Origin: Saccharibacillus sp. O23 | GTDB lineage: Bacteria > Bacillota > Bacilli > Paenibacillales > Paenibacillaceae | Length of the DNA: 64,000 nt | Reading direction: 5' to 3' | Assembly: GCF_002205895.1 (NCBI RefSeq) | Contig: NZ_NJDE01000004.1 | Coordinates: 186,001-250,000 of the forward strand | Part shown: piece by piece, positions 52,488 through 61,491 of the stretch | Layout of the letters: each line of letters starts with the position of its first letter | Numbering within the stretch: position 1 is the stretch's first letter | The notes under the pieces: generated by a model | Told to the model about the DNA's origin: nothing | Database searches by the model: none | What the model saw: only the letters and a program-made list of their open reading frames with translations | Position numbers and translations under genes: made by a program

Positions 52488-53306
52488 CTACTCCATGCCT
52501 TGAACGATTCGCCGGGCGATTCGTTCGTAACCGGCCGAATTGGGATGGAAATGGTCGAACGACAAATAAGCTCCCGGGTCCCGTTGAAACAGGTCGAATG
52601 TCGGCGTCAGCGTCATGCCGTCCCGTTCGACGATCAGGGAAGCCGCCTTCGCGTTCCATTCCACGATGCCGCGATCGCCTTCTTCCCGCAGCGATTCGAT
52701 ATCGCCGAACGGATTATACAGCCCGATATAGACGATCTCGGCCGTCGGATTGATCTTCCGCAGCTCGTCGAGCGCTCGGCCGAGACGTTCTTCCGTACCC
52801 GGAAGCGCCTGCTCCAACGCGGCGGTATTCGGCGCGTCGGCGCCCGTCTGAAGCGCGGCTCCGCCTTGGAACAAATCGTTCGCGCCGATCGACAGCAAGA
52901 TGACGTTCGCTTCTTTCAGCACATACTGTACGCCCGGCTGCTTCAATTCGTCCAGCAGTTCCTGCGTGGTCATGCCGTTGATCCCCAGATTATTAAGAAA
53001 ATGCACCGGTTTCCGGCCTGCTTCTTCGAGCCCGGCGGCCGCGCGTCTGGCAAATCCTTGCCCGGTCGTATCGCCCGTTCCTTTGGCCAGAGAATCGCCG
53101 ATCGCGACGATTCGATAGCTGCCGTCTTCCGGCGAAGGCTCGCGCTCCGTCAACGGCGCTGCGGCCGAAGAAGCTTCCGACTCGGCAAGGTTAGGCTTCG
53201 GAAACATCAATTTGCCGGCTCCGTAGACGAAACCGACGATCAACAGCAGCGAAGCGGCCGCGGACAGCCATGCGGATACTCGCCAGATCCACTTCCACGA
53301 ATTCAT
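52488..53306 (-). CDS. Membrane-anchored GDSL/SGNH hydrolase
   Basis: 272 residues. An N-terminal helix at about 10-33 anchors or exports it. The catalytic SGNH blocks are block I VAIGDSLAKGTGD, block II NLGINGMTTQELL, block III LLSIGANDLF and block V FDHFHPNSAGYERIA, giving Ser, Gly, Asn and His. Likely an extracellular esterase or lipase acting on wall or lipid acyl groups. TAAGGAGG precedes ATG 53306; the longer frame lacks a ribosome site. B. subtilis YpmR has a similar layout. Confidence 0.87.
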   Translation of the reverse strand: MNSWKWIWRVSAWLSAAASLLLIVGFVYGAGKLMFPKPNLAESEASSAAAPLTEREPSPEDGSYRIVAIGDSLAKGTGDTTGQGFARRAAAGLEEAGRKPVHFLNNLGINGMTTQELLDELKQPGVQYVLKEANVILLSIGANDLFQGGAALQTGADAPNTAALEQALPGTEERLGRALDELRKINPTAEIVYIGLYNPFGDIESLREEGDRGIVEWNAKAASLIVERDGMTLTPTFDLFQRDPGAYLSFDHFHPNSAGYERIARRIVQGME

Positions 53307-53547
53307 GGTACTCCTCCTTAGTCGGCATCTATTCGTTCTGCCGCACAGCGCTACTCTGTACCCAATATCTGTACCAAATAAAGGTAAGGTCACGCTCGTC
53401 CAAAACGCGCTAAATCCGTGTGCGTTTCGGCCAAACGTAAACCGACTGTTTGACCGGGTACAGAGTACTACGTACTAAAGATAATTGTTAGCCAAGCAAT
53501 TTGCAAACGTCCGCCGAAAGATTTTTCTGCTTTTTTATGAAAAATAC
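53307..53547. repeat. Non-coding gap with a 12-bp inverted repeat
   Basis: TACTCTGTACCC (53352-53363) and its exact complement GGGTACAGAGTA (53456-53467) lie 92 bases apart. No gene is visible; the left part should contain the SGNH-hydrolase promoter. Confidence 0.5.
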
Positions 53548-53577
53548 TTGCCAAGCTCTATAAATTCATGATAAGAT
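53548..53577 (+). promoter_or_regulatory. Promoter of tRNA-Lys
   Basis: TTGCCA, an 18-base spacer and TAAGAT, ending 58 bases before the tRNA. Confidence 0.6.
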
Positions 53578-53635
53578 ATTTCTTGTCGCTAGGAACAACG
53601 TTGATAAAACGCCGGGCGGCCGTTAGACGAAATAT

Positions 53636-53708
53636 GGGACATTAGCTCAATTGGCAGAGCATTCGACTCTTAATCGACAGGTTGTAGGTTCGATTCCTAC
53701 ATGTCCCA
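53636..53708 (+). tRNA. tRNA-Lys (anticodon CUU)
   Basis: 73 bases. The acceptor stem GGGACAT pairs with ATGTCCC; D arm GCTC/GAGC; anticodon loop CTCTTAA with CTT at 53669-53671; T arm GTAGG-TTCGATT-CCTAC; discriminator A; CCA not encoded. The outermost anticodon-stem pair is a T-C mismatch. It stands alone, followed by a terminator. Confidence 0.95.
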
Positions 53709-53726
53709 TTCTTTTATATAATGAAG

Positions 53727-53757
53727 AAACCCAACCTCCCGGGAGGTTGGGTTTTTT
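53727..53757. terminator. Terminator after tRNA-Lys
   Basis: Perfect 14-bp inverted repeat (AAACCCAACCTCCC and complement, no unpaired loop in the sequence) with seven T on the plus strand; it may also serve the convergent gene. Confidence 0.85.
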
Positions 53758-53777
53758 TGTGGTTTCCGCCGAACGGA

Positions 53778-54275
53778 TCAGCCGATAAACAGTTGGACCC
53801 AATAACCGTCGTAATAGGCTGCGCCGATCGACGTATAATTCGGATTCAGGATATTGCTTCGATGCCCTTCGCTGTTCATCCAAGATTTCATGACGCTCTC
53901 CGGCGAACGCTGTCCCGCCGCGATGTTCTCGCCCGCCGCGCGGTACGCGATCTTTTGCAGTTTGAGCATGTTGAACGGAGAACCGTAAGTCGGCGACGTA
54001 TGGTCGAAGTACTGCTTTTTGGACATGTCGATCGCTTTGAGACGCGCCGTGCGCGCGACCGCCGCGTCGATCACGAGCGGTTTCAGCCCCGCTTGACGGC
54101 GTTCCAGATTCACCAAATAAACGACTTTGGCCGCGAACTGCGTCTTGTCCGTCGTCGTCTTGGCATAAGCCGCCTCGTAAACGGTTCGGGCTTGAACGGA
54201 TTCCGCGGGCATTCCCGAGTACGCGCTCGCGAACGTGACGGCGGCCAGAGCCCATATCGCGCTCTTTTTTCTCAT
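53778..54275 (-). CDS. Secreted CAP/SCP-domain protein (YkwD-like)
   Basis: 165 residues. A signal peptide (KKSAIWALAAVTFASAYSGM) precedes a CAP domain with VVYLVNLERRQAGLKPLVID, YFDHTSPTYGSPFNML, GENIAAGQ and WMNSEGHRSNILNPNYTSIG, which carry the conserved His and Glu residues. Bacterial members are extracellular and linked to spores or the cell wall; the activity is not known. GGAGG lies 10 bases before ATG 54275. The C-terminus ends right after the last strand (WVQLFIG), normal for the family. Confidence 0.9.
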   Translation of the reverse strand: MRKKSAIWALAAVTFASAYSGMPAESVQARTVYEAAYAKTTTDKTQFAAKVVYLVNLERRQAGLKPLVIDAAVARTARLKAIDMSKKQYFDHTSPTYGSPFNMLKLQKIAYRAAGENIAAGQRSPESVMKSWMNSEGHRSNILNPNYTSIGAAYYDGYWVQLFIG

Positions 54276-54404
54276 CGTTATCGTTCCTCCTCTACGGTGA
54301 CTTGAAATCTCTATAAACAAAAAGGCTCCGCTCGAAAAAGCCGGAACCGAAAGTGATTATTTCCCTTTGTCTGAATGTCCGATCCGACGCCGCCCGCTCG
54401 GAAG

Positions 54405-54860
54405 TTACAGCGACTTGATAAAGCGGCAGCCGAACTTGGAGAAGCCGGCGTTGCGATAGAACTCGTGAGCGCCGAGCCGGTCTTCGCGGTTGATGCCGGT
54501 CAAGAACAAAGCCCGGCACCCGGACTGCGCCGCCCATTCTTCCGCTTGACGAACCAACTGACGGCCGATTCCGCAGCCGCGGCAGTCTTCGTCGACGATC
54601 AATCCGGCGATCTGCGCCGTCTTGCTTTCGCTTCCGCGCGCGGCGATCAGGCGCAGCGCGATCATGCCTACCGGTTTCCCGTTTCGTTCCGCCAAATAAG
54701 TGCGATAATTCGGATCGTTCTCCCGGCTCTCCAACTGTTCTCTCATCACGCTCGGAGTCGTGGGATAAGACAGTTTCCGCATCAGCTTCGTCAAGGCCTC
54801 GGCATCGCCGCAGGCCGCTACGCGAAGGTCGGCCGTTTTTTCCAGTACATAGGTTGTCAT
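54405..54860 (-). CDS. GNAT-family N-acetyltransferase
   Basis: 151 residues, one GNAT domain: [20 protein letters not shown] is the acetyl-CoA loop (Q/R-x-x-G-x-G/A variant) and [20 protein letters not shown] the last helix and strand. Its ATG overlaps the purT TGA in an ATGA arrangement, so the two are translated together. The acceptor is unknown, and the link to purine synthesis may be only operon economy. Confidence 0.87.
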   Translation of the reverse strand: MTTYVLEKTADLRVAACGDAEALTKLMRKLSYPTTPSVMREQLESRENDPNYRTYLAERNGKPVGMIALRLIAARGSESKTAQIAGLIVDEDCRGCGIGRQLVRQAEEWAAQSGCRALFLTGINREDRLGAHEFYRNAGFSKFGCRFIKSL

Positions 54861-56041
54861 CCGAAATACTCCTCTTTTAGCAGACCGGCCGCTTCCCGGG
54901 CACGGCTGCGCGCAGTTTCGACATCTTCCGCCGCGCTAAGCGCAACGGCCATTCTACGTCCCGGCTTGGAATCCGGCTTGCCGAATACCCGAACCTGGGT
55001 ACGCGGGACGCTCATCGCTTCCGACAGTCCTCCGACGGCAAAATGCTCGCTCGCCTTGCTTGCTTTCAATGTTGCCGAAGCGCCCGGCGTCAACAGTTCG
55101 ACGCCCGTGATCGGCAGTCCGAGTATCGCCCGCACATGCAAAGCGAACTCCGACAGATCCTGAGTCGCCATCGTCACCATGCCGGTGTCGTGCGGACGCG
55201 GCGATACTTCGCTGAATACGACGCCGTCTTTGGTCAGGAACAATTCGACGCCGAACAGGCCGTAACCGCCCAACTCGTCCGTGATCGTTCGGGCGATCCG
55301 CCGAGCTTCTTCCAACTTGCCTGCGTCCATCTGATGCGGCTGCCACGATTCCACGTAATCGCCGTCCTGCTGAATATGTCCGATCGGCGGGCAAAATACG
55401 GTTCCCGACACGCTTCTGACCGTGAGCAGCGTGATTTCGCTCTCGAACGGCACGAAAGCTTCGACGATCACGCGCGTGTTGTTCTTCGCTCTTGCGCCTT
55501 CCAGAGCAAACTGCCAACACTTCTCCGCGTCTTCCGGCGTCTTCAGCACGCTCTGGCCTTTGCCGGAAGAACTCATCAGCGGCTTGATCACGCACGGCGC
55601 GCCGAGTTCCGCCACCGCGGCTTTCAACTCGTCGAGCGTATCCGCGAAGCGGTAAGCCGCGGTCGGCAGCCCCAACGTTTCGGCGGCCAGCCGGCGAATC
55701 CCTTCGCGATCCATCGTAAGACGCGCGGCAGTCGCCGTCGGAATCACGCGGAAACCTTCGCTTTCAAGCTGCTGAAGCATCGTCGTCGCGATCGCTTCGA
55801 TCTCCGGCACGATCAGGTCCGGCTTCTCACGCAAGATCAGCTCGCGCAGCGCCTGCGCGTCCAGCATATCGATCACATGGCTGCGATGGGCAACCTGCAT
55901 GGCCGGAGCCCCTTCGTAACGATCGACCGCGATGCACTCGATACCGAGGCGCTGCGCTTCGATCACGACTTCCTTGCCCAGTTCGCCGCTCCCGAGAAGC
56001 ATGATTTTCTTCGCGTTCGCGGATCTTGGAGCCCCCCACAT
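54857..56041 (-). CDS. purT: Formate-dependent phosphoribosylglycinamide formyltransferase
   Basis: 394 residues (E. coli PurT 392), nearly colinear: [68 protein letters not shown] (ATP-grasp), [14 protein letters not shown] and [20 protein letters not shown]. It makes formyl-GAR from GAR, formate and ATP in the third step of purine synthesis, without folate. The chosen ATG at 56041 gives an E. coli-like N-terminus; a TAGGAG site lies 11 bases away. Not within a pur operon; no purine riboswitch is seen upstream. Confidence 0.95.
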   Translation of the reverse strand: MWGAPRSANAKKIMLLGSGELGKEVVIEAQRLGIECIAVDRYEGAPAMQVAHRSHVIDMLDAQALRELILREKPDLIVPEIEAIATTMLQQLESEGFRVIPTATAARLTMDREGIRRLAAETLGLPTAAYRFADTLDELKAAVAELGAPCVIKPLMSSSGKGQSVLKTPEDAEKCWQFALEGARAKNNTRVIVEAFVPFESEITLLTVRSVSGTVFCPPIGHIQQDGDYVESWQPHQMDAGKLEEARRIARTITDELGGYGLFGVELFLTKDGVVFSEVSPRPHDTGMVTMATQDLSEFALHVRAILGLPITGVELLTPGASATLKASKASEHFAVGGLSEAMSVPRTQVRVFGKPDSKPGRRMAVALSAAEDVETARSRAREAAGLLKEEYFG

Positions 56042-56144
56042 CGTTTGACCAACTCCTACGCTTTTTGGTTTGTCCTTTTCTATTTTGTGTGCTCGGCGGC
56101 CGAATTGCAACCCCGATCAATCAAATTTTTATGAAAAAATGACG

Positions 56145-56172
56145 AAAACTCGCGAAAAAAGTCGCGAGTTTT
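56145..56172 (-). terminator. Terminator of the ABC exporter operon
   Basis: AAAACTCGCG with CGCGAGTTTT and an A/T-rich flank, 49 bases after the second exporter gene. Confidence 0.75.
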
Positions 56173-56220
56173 CTGCATATTTATTCTGTTCGCATTTAAA
56201 CTTTCAACCTACGGAAAACG

Positions 56221-58059
56221 TTACAGAAAACGGAATTGCGCTTCGACCAGTCCGTTATAGATGCCGCCGTGGCGAATCAGTTCTTCGTGCGTGCCTTGTT
56301 CTTTGATCTCGCCGTGATCGAGCACGATGATCTTGTCGGCATGGCGGATCGTCGACAAACGGTGCGCCACGATGAACGAAGTCCGGCCTGTCAGAAGCAC
56401 TTTGAGCGCCTCTTGAATCTTCAATTCGGTCTCCGTATCGATGCTGGCCGTCGCTTCGTCGAGAATCAGAATGCGCGGATCGGCCAGAAGCGCGCGGGCG
56501 AACGAAAGGAGCTGCCTTTGACCCATCGACAGCGCGCTGCCGCGTTCTTCGACTTCCGTGTCGTACCCGGCAGGCAGCGCCGCGATGAACTCGTGCGCGT
56601 CCACCGCTCGGGCGACTTGTTCGATCTCTTCGTCGGTCGCGTCGAGCCGGCCGAAGCGGATATTGTCGCGGATCGTGCCCGAGAAGATAAAGGTGTCTTG
56701 CAGCACGATGCCGATCTGCGCGCGAAGCGTCTCCAATTTGACGTCGCGCACGTCGATGCCGTCGATCTTCACCGCGCCCTGCGTCACGTCGTAGAAACGG
56801 CTGAGCAGGTTGATGATCGTCGACTTGCCCGAACCGGTATGTCCGACGAGAGCGATCGATTGACCGGCTTTCGCCTCGATATCGATCCCTTTGAGCGCCT
56901 GACGTCCGGGTTCGTATTCGAACACCACCTTTTCCAAGTTGACGTTCCCTTGAATTTTCGGCAGCGGCTTGGCATCCGGCTTATCGTCGATATTCGGCTT
57001 CTCGTCGAGGAACTCGAAGATCCGTTCCGACGAAGCCATCGCCACCAATACCTGATTGTACATCTGGCCCAGACGGTTGATCGGATCCCAGAAGTTGCCG
57101 ACGTAGTTCGCGAAGGTCACGAGCAGACCCACGGTCACTTCGCCCTGCTGGATCAGGTACGCGCCGTACCAGAACAGGATCATCGAGCCGACGCCGCCCG
57201 TCGTGTCGATCAGCGGGCCGAACGTCTGGTTCATCGTCGAAGCGCGGTTCCAAGACTTGAGGCTGGCTTTGTTCAAGCCGTCGAAGAACTTCATGTTTTC
57301 TTTCTCTTGGGTGTAAGCCTGCGTGACGCGGATGCCTTGAATCGCTTCGTTCAAGTGCGAATTGATCCGCGAGTTCTTCATGCGCACGTCCTGCCAAGCC
57401 ATACGGATCTTCTGACGCAGCTTGGTGGAGATAAAGAACATGACAGGTACGGTCAGAATAACCGCCAGTCCCAATTTCCAGTTGATCAACAGCAAAATGA
57501 TGATGATGCCGGTCAACTGCACGCAGTCGATGACCGCGTTGACCGCGCCGCCCGTAAACAGATCTTGCAGCGAGTTGACGTCGTTCGTCACCCGAACGAG
57601 CACGGACCCGGCAGGTCTTTTATCGAAAAAGTTAAAAGACAGCTTCTGGATATGGGTGAACAGCGAAGCGCGAATATCGTAAATGACCCGCTGTCCGATG
57701 ATATTCGTGTATTTGATCCGATAAACGTTGGCTGCCCATTGCAGCACGTACAAGCCCAGCACGGAAGCGGTAACGACATACAGCAGAGGCAGGTTGCCGG
57801 GCTTGATCGCTTTGTCGATCGCCAGCACGCCCGTCAGGTAAGGAACCGCAAGCTTGGTGATCGTGCCGAGCACGGTCATCAGAATGATCAGCGGCAGAAG
57901 CTGCTTCGCGTAAGGACGCATATAGCTGAACAGCCGAGCGAACTGCTTCCAATTGAAGGCTTTGTCGATCTCGTCGTCGTCCTTATAGATGAAGCGTTCA
58001 TGCCGTTGATTGTTCGGCGCGGGTTTCCGGGTCTTCATGTCTTCGGTACGCGTACTCAC
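56221..58059 (-). CDS. ABC exporter half-transporter, catalytic subunit of a heterodimer (YfiC/BmrD type)
   Basis: 612 residues. Six membrane helices in the N-terminal half (VLGTITKLAVPYLTGVLAID, QLTGIIIILLLINWKLGLAV and others), then the ATPase with VGHTGSGKSTI, signature LSMGQRQLLSFARALL and ILILDEATASIDTET with a normal catalytic Glu. It pairs with the protein encoded upstream (ATGA overlap). Such heterodimers export drugs or lipids. The signature LSMGQ departs from LSGGQ, while the partner keeps LSGGQ, the usual division of labour in these pairs. Confidence 0.92.
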   Translation of the reverse strand: MSTRTEDMKTRKPAPNNQRHERFIYKDDDEIDKAFNWKQFARLFSYMRPYAKQLLPLIILMTVLGTITKLAVPYLTGVLAIDKAIKPGNLPLLYVVTASVLGLYVLQWAANVYRIKYTNIIGQRVIYDIRASLFTHIQKLSFNFFDKRPAGSVLVRVTNDVNSLQDLFTGGAVNAVIDCVQLTGIIIILLLINWKLGLAVILTVPVMFFISTKLRQKIRMAWQDVRMKNSRINSHLNEAIQGIRVTQAYTQEKENMKFFDGLNKASLKSWNRASTMNQTFGPLIDTTGGVGSMILFWYGAYLIQQGEVTVGLLVTFANYVGNFWDPINRLGQMYNQVLVAMASSERIFEFLDEKPNIDDKPDAKPLPKIQGNVNLEKVVFEYEPGRQALKGIDIEAKAGQSIALVGHTGSGKSTIINLLSRFYDVTQGAVKIDGIDVRDVKLETLRAQIGIVLQDTFIFSGTIRDNIRFGRLDATDEEIEQVARAVDAHEFIAALPAGYDTEVEERGSALSMGQRQLLSFARALLADPRILILDEATASIDTETELKIQEALKVLLTGRTSFIVAHRLSTIRHADKIIVLDHGEIKEQGTHEELIRHGGIYNGLVEAQFRFL

Positions 58060-59828
58060 AGGTTCGCCCCCCCTTCGCTGGCCTGCTCCGTCCGGGCGAT
58101 ATGGTCGGCGTATTGAATCGCATACACATCATGGTAAGGACCGGGCTGCTTGATCAGTTCGTTATGTTTGCCGCGCTGGACGACCCGGCCTTCGCTGAGC
58201 ACCAGAATCTCGTCCGCATGGCGCAGCGAAGAGATCCGGTGAGCGATGATGAAGGTGGTCCGTCCGCGCATGACTTCTTGGAAACCGGCTTGAATCTCGT
58301 GTTCGGTCTCCATGTCGACGGCGCTGGTCGCATCGTCGAGAATAAGGATCTTGGGATTCTTGAGCAAAGCCCGCGCGATCGCGATCCGCTGCTTCTGCCC
58401 GCCGGAGAGTCCCATCCCCCGTTCGCCGACGACCGTGTCGTAGCCGTCCGCCATTTCCATGATGAAATCGTGCGCTTTGGCCAGCTTCGCTACGCGCACG
58501 ATCTCTTCCATCGACACGTCGCTCATGCCGTAAGAAATATTGCCTCTGATGCTGGAAGAGAACAAGAACGTTTCTTGGAACACGGTCGCGATCTGTCCGC
58601 GGAGATCTTCCACCCGAATATCGCGGATGTCCGTTCCGTCGAACTTGATCGAGCCTTCCGTCACGTCGTATGCCCGCATCAGCAGTTGGATGATCGTGGA
58701 TTTGCCCGAACCCGTGCCGCCGAGCAAACCGACGACTTTGCCCGGAGGCGCGTCCAGCGAGATGTCGTGCACGGCGCGCAATTTGTTGCCGTAAGCGAAT
58801 CCGACGCGATCGAACGTCACATGACCGCGCGCTTGTTCGGAAGACAGCGCCACGGCGCCTTCTTTGTCCCGGACTTCGATCGGCTGGTTCAGAATCTCCA
58901 GCACGCGCTCGCCCGAAGCTTCGGACTGCGTATAGTTGTTAATATGGAAGCCCAGCCCCCACATCGGGCCGATAATGTACCAGATCAAGCTGAAGAACGC
59001 GACCAGTTCGCCGATCGTGAGCGTGCCGCGAACGACCATCGTGCCGCCGATGCCGAGCAGCAGGACCGCGCAGCCGGAAGCCAGCAGTTCCATGACCGGG
59101 AAGTAACGGCTCCACAGTCCCGAAGCATGCAGCTGATTGTCTTTGTAGCGGTCGTTGCGAATCGAGAACTTGCCCACCTCGTAAGGTTCGCGGGCGAAAG
59201 CTTTGACCGTGCGCACGCCCGTGACGTTCTCCTGTACCGCGGTCGTCAAAGATCCGAGCGCAAGACGCATCTCCTGAAAAGCCGGATGGATGCGCGATTC
59301 GAAACGCAGCGCCACGAATACCAGCAGCGGGATGGTGACCAGCGTGAACAGCGTGAGCTGCCAATTGATCGAAAGCATCATGGCCGAACCGAATCCGACC
59401 ATCAAGAACAAGTTGAGAATCTGGGCGAAACCGAAGCCGATAAAGTTGCGGATCGCTTCGAGGTCGCCGGTAAGACGGGACATCAGGTCCCCCGTCTTCG
59501 CGGTGTCGTAGTAGCGGAAAGACAAAAATTGCAGTTTCTCGTAACACGCGTTACGAAGACGGTAAGCCAGGAAGTTGCCGAGCCGCGCGCCGAAAAAGCC
59601 GTGCAGGAACTGCATGCACGCTTTGAGCGCCACGACGCCGACTACGGCGAGCGCCAATCGGGGAACAAGCTCGAAATTGCGGGGCGTGATGACATCGTCG
59701 ATCAGCACCTGAAGCAGTTTGGGGTATACCAACCCCAATGCGGTGGCCAAAGCCAGGAAAAGAATCGAAACAAACATGTAGGTTTTCTTTTCCCAATAAT
59801 AGTCTTGCAGTCGCCTGAGAACGTTCAT
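58056..59828 (-). CDS. ABC exporter half-transporter, partner subunit (YfiB/BmrC type)
   Basis: 590 residues. Six membrane helices (first LALATALGLVYPKLLQVLID), ATPase with LGGTGSGKSTI, signature LSGGQKQRIAIARALL, and Walker B ILILDDATSAVDMETE, where Asp stands in place of the catalytic Glu. One ATP site of the heterodimer is therefore degenerate, as in BmrCD and LmrCD. GAGGAAAGAC precedes the ATG. First gene of the two-gene exporter operon; a promoter is proposed upstream. Confidence 0.92.
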   Translation of the reverse strand: MNVLRRLQDYYWEKKTYMFVSILFLALATALGLVYPKLLQVLIDDVITPRNFELVPRLALAVVGVVALKACMQFLHGFFGARLGNFLAYRLRNACYEKLQFLSFRYYDTAKTGDLMSRLTGDLEAIRNFIGFGFAQILNLFLMVGFGSAMMLSINWQLTLFTLVTIPLLVFVALRFESRIHPAFQEMRLALGSLTTAVQENVTGVRTVKAFAREPYEVGKFSIRNDRYKDNQLHASGLWSRYFPVMELLASGCAVLLLGIGGTMVVRGTLTIGELVAFFSLIWYIIGPMWGLGFHINNYTQSEASGERVLEILNQPIEVRDKEGAVALSSEQARGHVTFDRVGFAYGNKLRAVHDISLDAPPGKVVGLLGGTGSGKSTIIQLLMRAYDVTEGSIKFDGTDIRDIRVEDLRGQIATVFQETFLFSSSIRGNISYGMSDVSMEEIVRVAKLAKAHDFIMEMADGYDTVVGERGMGLSGGQKQRIAIARALLKNPKILILDDATSAVDMETEHEIQAGFQEVMRGRTTFIIAHRISSLRHADEILVLSEGRVVQRGKHNELIKQPGPYHDVYAIQYADHIARTEQASEGGANL

Positions 59829-60260
59829 GTCTTTCCTCCTCGTTTTCGGGAGCGCGATCGGGGTCGCTCGATTCGATCTCCCAATTTCCGTATACGGTCT
59901 TTTATTGCTTGAGCATAATGCAGTTTATCACCGTGTCTTTATCCCGGCAAAGCGAGGAAAAAAGCGTATTTTGTCAAGGGAGCGGATCTCCCGCCGACTG
60001 GCGATGTCAGCGTATACATTCGGTTCAAATAGTCTTCCATGCTCGCTTATCCGGCCGGTTTGGCGTATTTAACCGATTAACATTCACAAATTTCGAAAAC
60101 GCTTTTCTTTTTCGGCAAAGCGTTTCGCCCCGAATCGTAAAAAAAGCCTTCCAACATCGCGACAACGCCTGCATAATCGCGTCATCTCGCATAAAAGGTC
60201 CGCAGTCGAAGAGCAGCTGCTTGCTTAGCCGATCGGGAATTCGTCTCGATGTCCCACAGC
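59829..60260. other. Non-coding gap with the exporter promoter
   Basis: Part of a 532-base gap. On the minus strand TTGCCG (59950-59945), 17 bases and TAAACT (59927-59922) form a plausible promoter for the exporter. Between 59951 and 60260 I see no gene, RNA structure or repeat. Confidence 0.45.
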
Positions 60261-60287
60261 AAAAAACCGCCGAACAAGTTCGGCGGT
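60261..60287 (-). terminator. Terminator of the msrA-msrB-like gene
   Basis: ACCGCCGAA, loop CAAG, TTCGGCGGT, with six T on the minus strand. Confidence 0.85.
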
Positions 60288-60360
60288 CGGTAAATGCGGA
60301 TTTGGCGGAATAGCGTCGAAGACAACCGGAACCGCTCTCCACGCGAGCCGAAATCCGAGC

Positions 60361-61443
60361 TCAAACTCGCGAATCGCTCGCCTCGTCCGGGTTGTCCAGA
60401 GGCACGAATCGAAGCGCCGCAGAGTTGACCCGGTAATGCAGCCGCTCTTCCGACGGACCGTCGTAAAGCAAATAACCCAGCCGGATTCCCGTCAACCGGC
60501 TGACCAGCGCGGTTCGAACCTCGCCGCCGCCGAGATCGGCTTGGCGGCGAACCAAATGCGTATCCGCCGTCTTCGAAAAAGCCGGCCAGCCGTCTCCCGC
60601 GTCGTAACGGTCCGCCGAATCGAACAGCGGATCTCCGCTCAGTCGGTCGACGTAAACGCCGGAACGCTTCTCGTTCCAATAGGCGTTATCGTAAGGCGGC
60701 TCCATCTCGCCGAGAATCATGACTTTATATTCCGTATCGGTCAATTCCCGACGCAGCTTCTCCCGATCGATATCCGTATTCCAGTGATCCCGAATAAATT
60801 CGTCTCTGCCCGAATGCTGACGGTACAATCGGTAATGTCCGAAGCTGCGCTTGTAATACCCTTGATGCTCTTCTTCCGCCGGATAGAAAGGGCCTGCGTC
60901 GACGATTTCCGTCACGATCCTGCCTTTGAATCTGCCGCTTTTCTGAAGCGCCCGCTTCGAAGCTTCCGCTTCTCGGCGCTGCTCCTCGTTATGCACGAAA
61001 ATCGCGGTTCGATACGACGCGCCCCGATCTTGGAACTGCCCGCCCGCATCGGTCGGATCGATCTGCTGCCAGAACAGCTCGAGCAGACGCGCGTACGGAA
61101 ACACGTTCGGATCGAACACGATCTGTACCGCTTCCGCATGGCCGGTCGTTTCGCTTGCCACTTCTTCGTAAGTCGGATTTTCCGTATGCCCGCCGGTATA
61201 TCCGGATACGACCTCCACGATGCCCGGCAGCTCGTCGAACGGAGCGACCATGCACCAGAAACAGCCTCCGGCGAAAGCGGCCGTTTCGAAAGAAGTTCCG
61301 GGCAGCGGGTTCGCGCGCGAATCGCCAGTCCGAGAAACTCGAGAATCGAAGGCTTCTTTTCTCGAAGCGACCTTTTCCGCGGCGGAAACGGAATGTTCTC
61401 CTGTCGATGTTTTGCCGCCGAGCAGACGCTTGGTCCATTTCAT
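60361..61443 (-). CDS. MsrA-MsrB fusion with a degenerate MsrB domain
   Basis: 360 residues. The MsrA half (about 52-205) is intact: GGCFWC with catalytic Cys61, and the blocks [20 protein letters not shown] and FGHYRLYRQ. It reduces methionine-S-sulfoxide. The MsrB half (about 225-348) keeps the fold ([42 protein letters not shown]), but the catalytic Cys of the RYCxNSAALRF motif is Arg338, the CGWP cysteine is Asp284, and HLGH reads RLGY (321-324). The MsrB part is therefore probably inactive. About 50 basic and polar residues precede MsrA without a clear signal peptide. Confidence 0.9.
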   Translation of the reverse strand: MKWTKRLLGGKTSTGEHSVSAAEKVASRKEAFDSRVSRTGDSRANPLPGTSFETAAFAGGCFWCMVAPFDELPGIVEVVSGYTGGHTENPTYEEVASETTGHAEAVQIVFDPNVFPYARLLELFWQQIDPTDAGGQFQDRGASYRTAIFVHNEEQRREAEASKRALQKSGRFKGRIVTEIVDAGPFYPAEEEHQGYYKRSFGHYRLYRQHSGRDEFIRDHWNTDIDREKLRRELTDTEYKVMILGEMEPPYDNAYWNEKRSGVYVDRLSGDPLFDSADRYDAGDGWPAFSKTADTHLVRRQADLGGGEVRTALVSRLTGIRLGYLLYDGPSEERLHYRVNSAALRFVPLDNPDEASDSRV

Positions 61444-61491
61444 CGTTTCTCCTCCTCTCCTGCTTGCGCGCTTGCTTGTTCAGACCGCGGT

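Noticed and set aside
56042-56144. Purine riboswitch before purT
   Set aside because: The region is too short and lacks the conserved three-way junction loops.
56236-59912. Two plus-strand frames of 626 and 603 codons opposite the ABC exporter genes
   Set aside because: Antisense shadows of well-defined ATPases.
60025-60342. 105-codon minus-strand frame downstream of msrA-msrB
   Set aside because: It contains the terminator and has no ribosome site.
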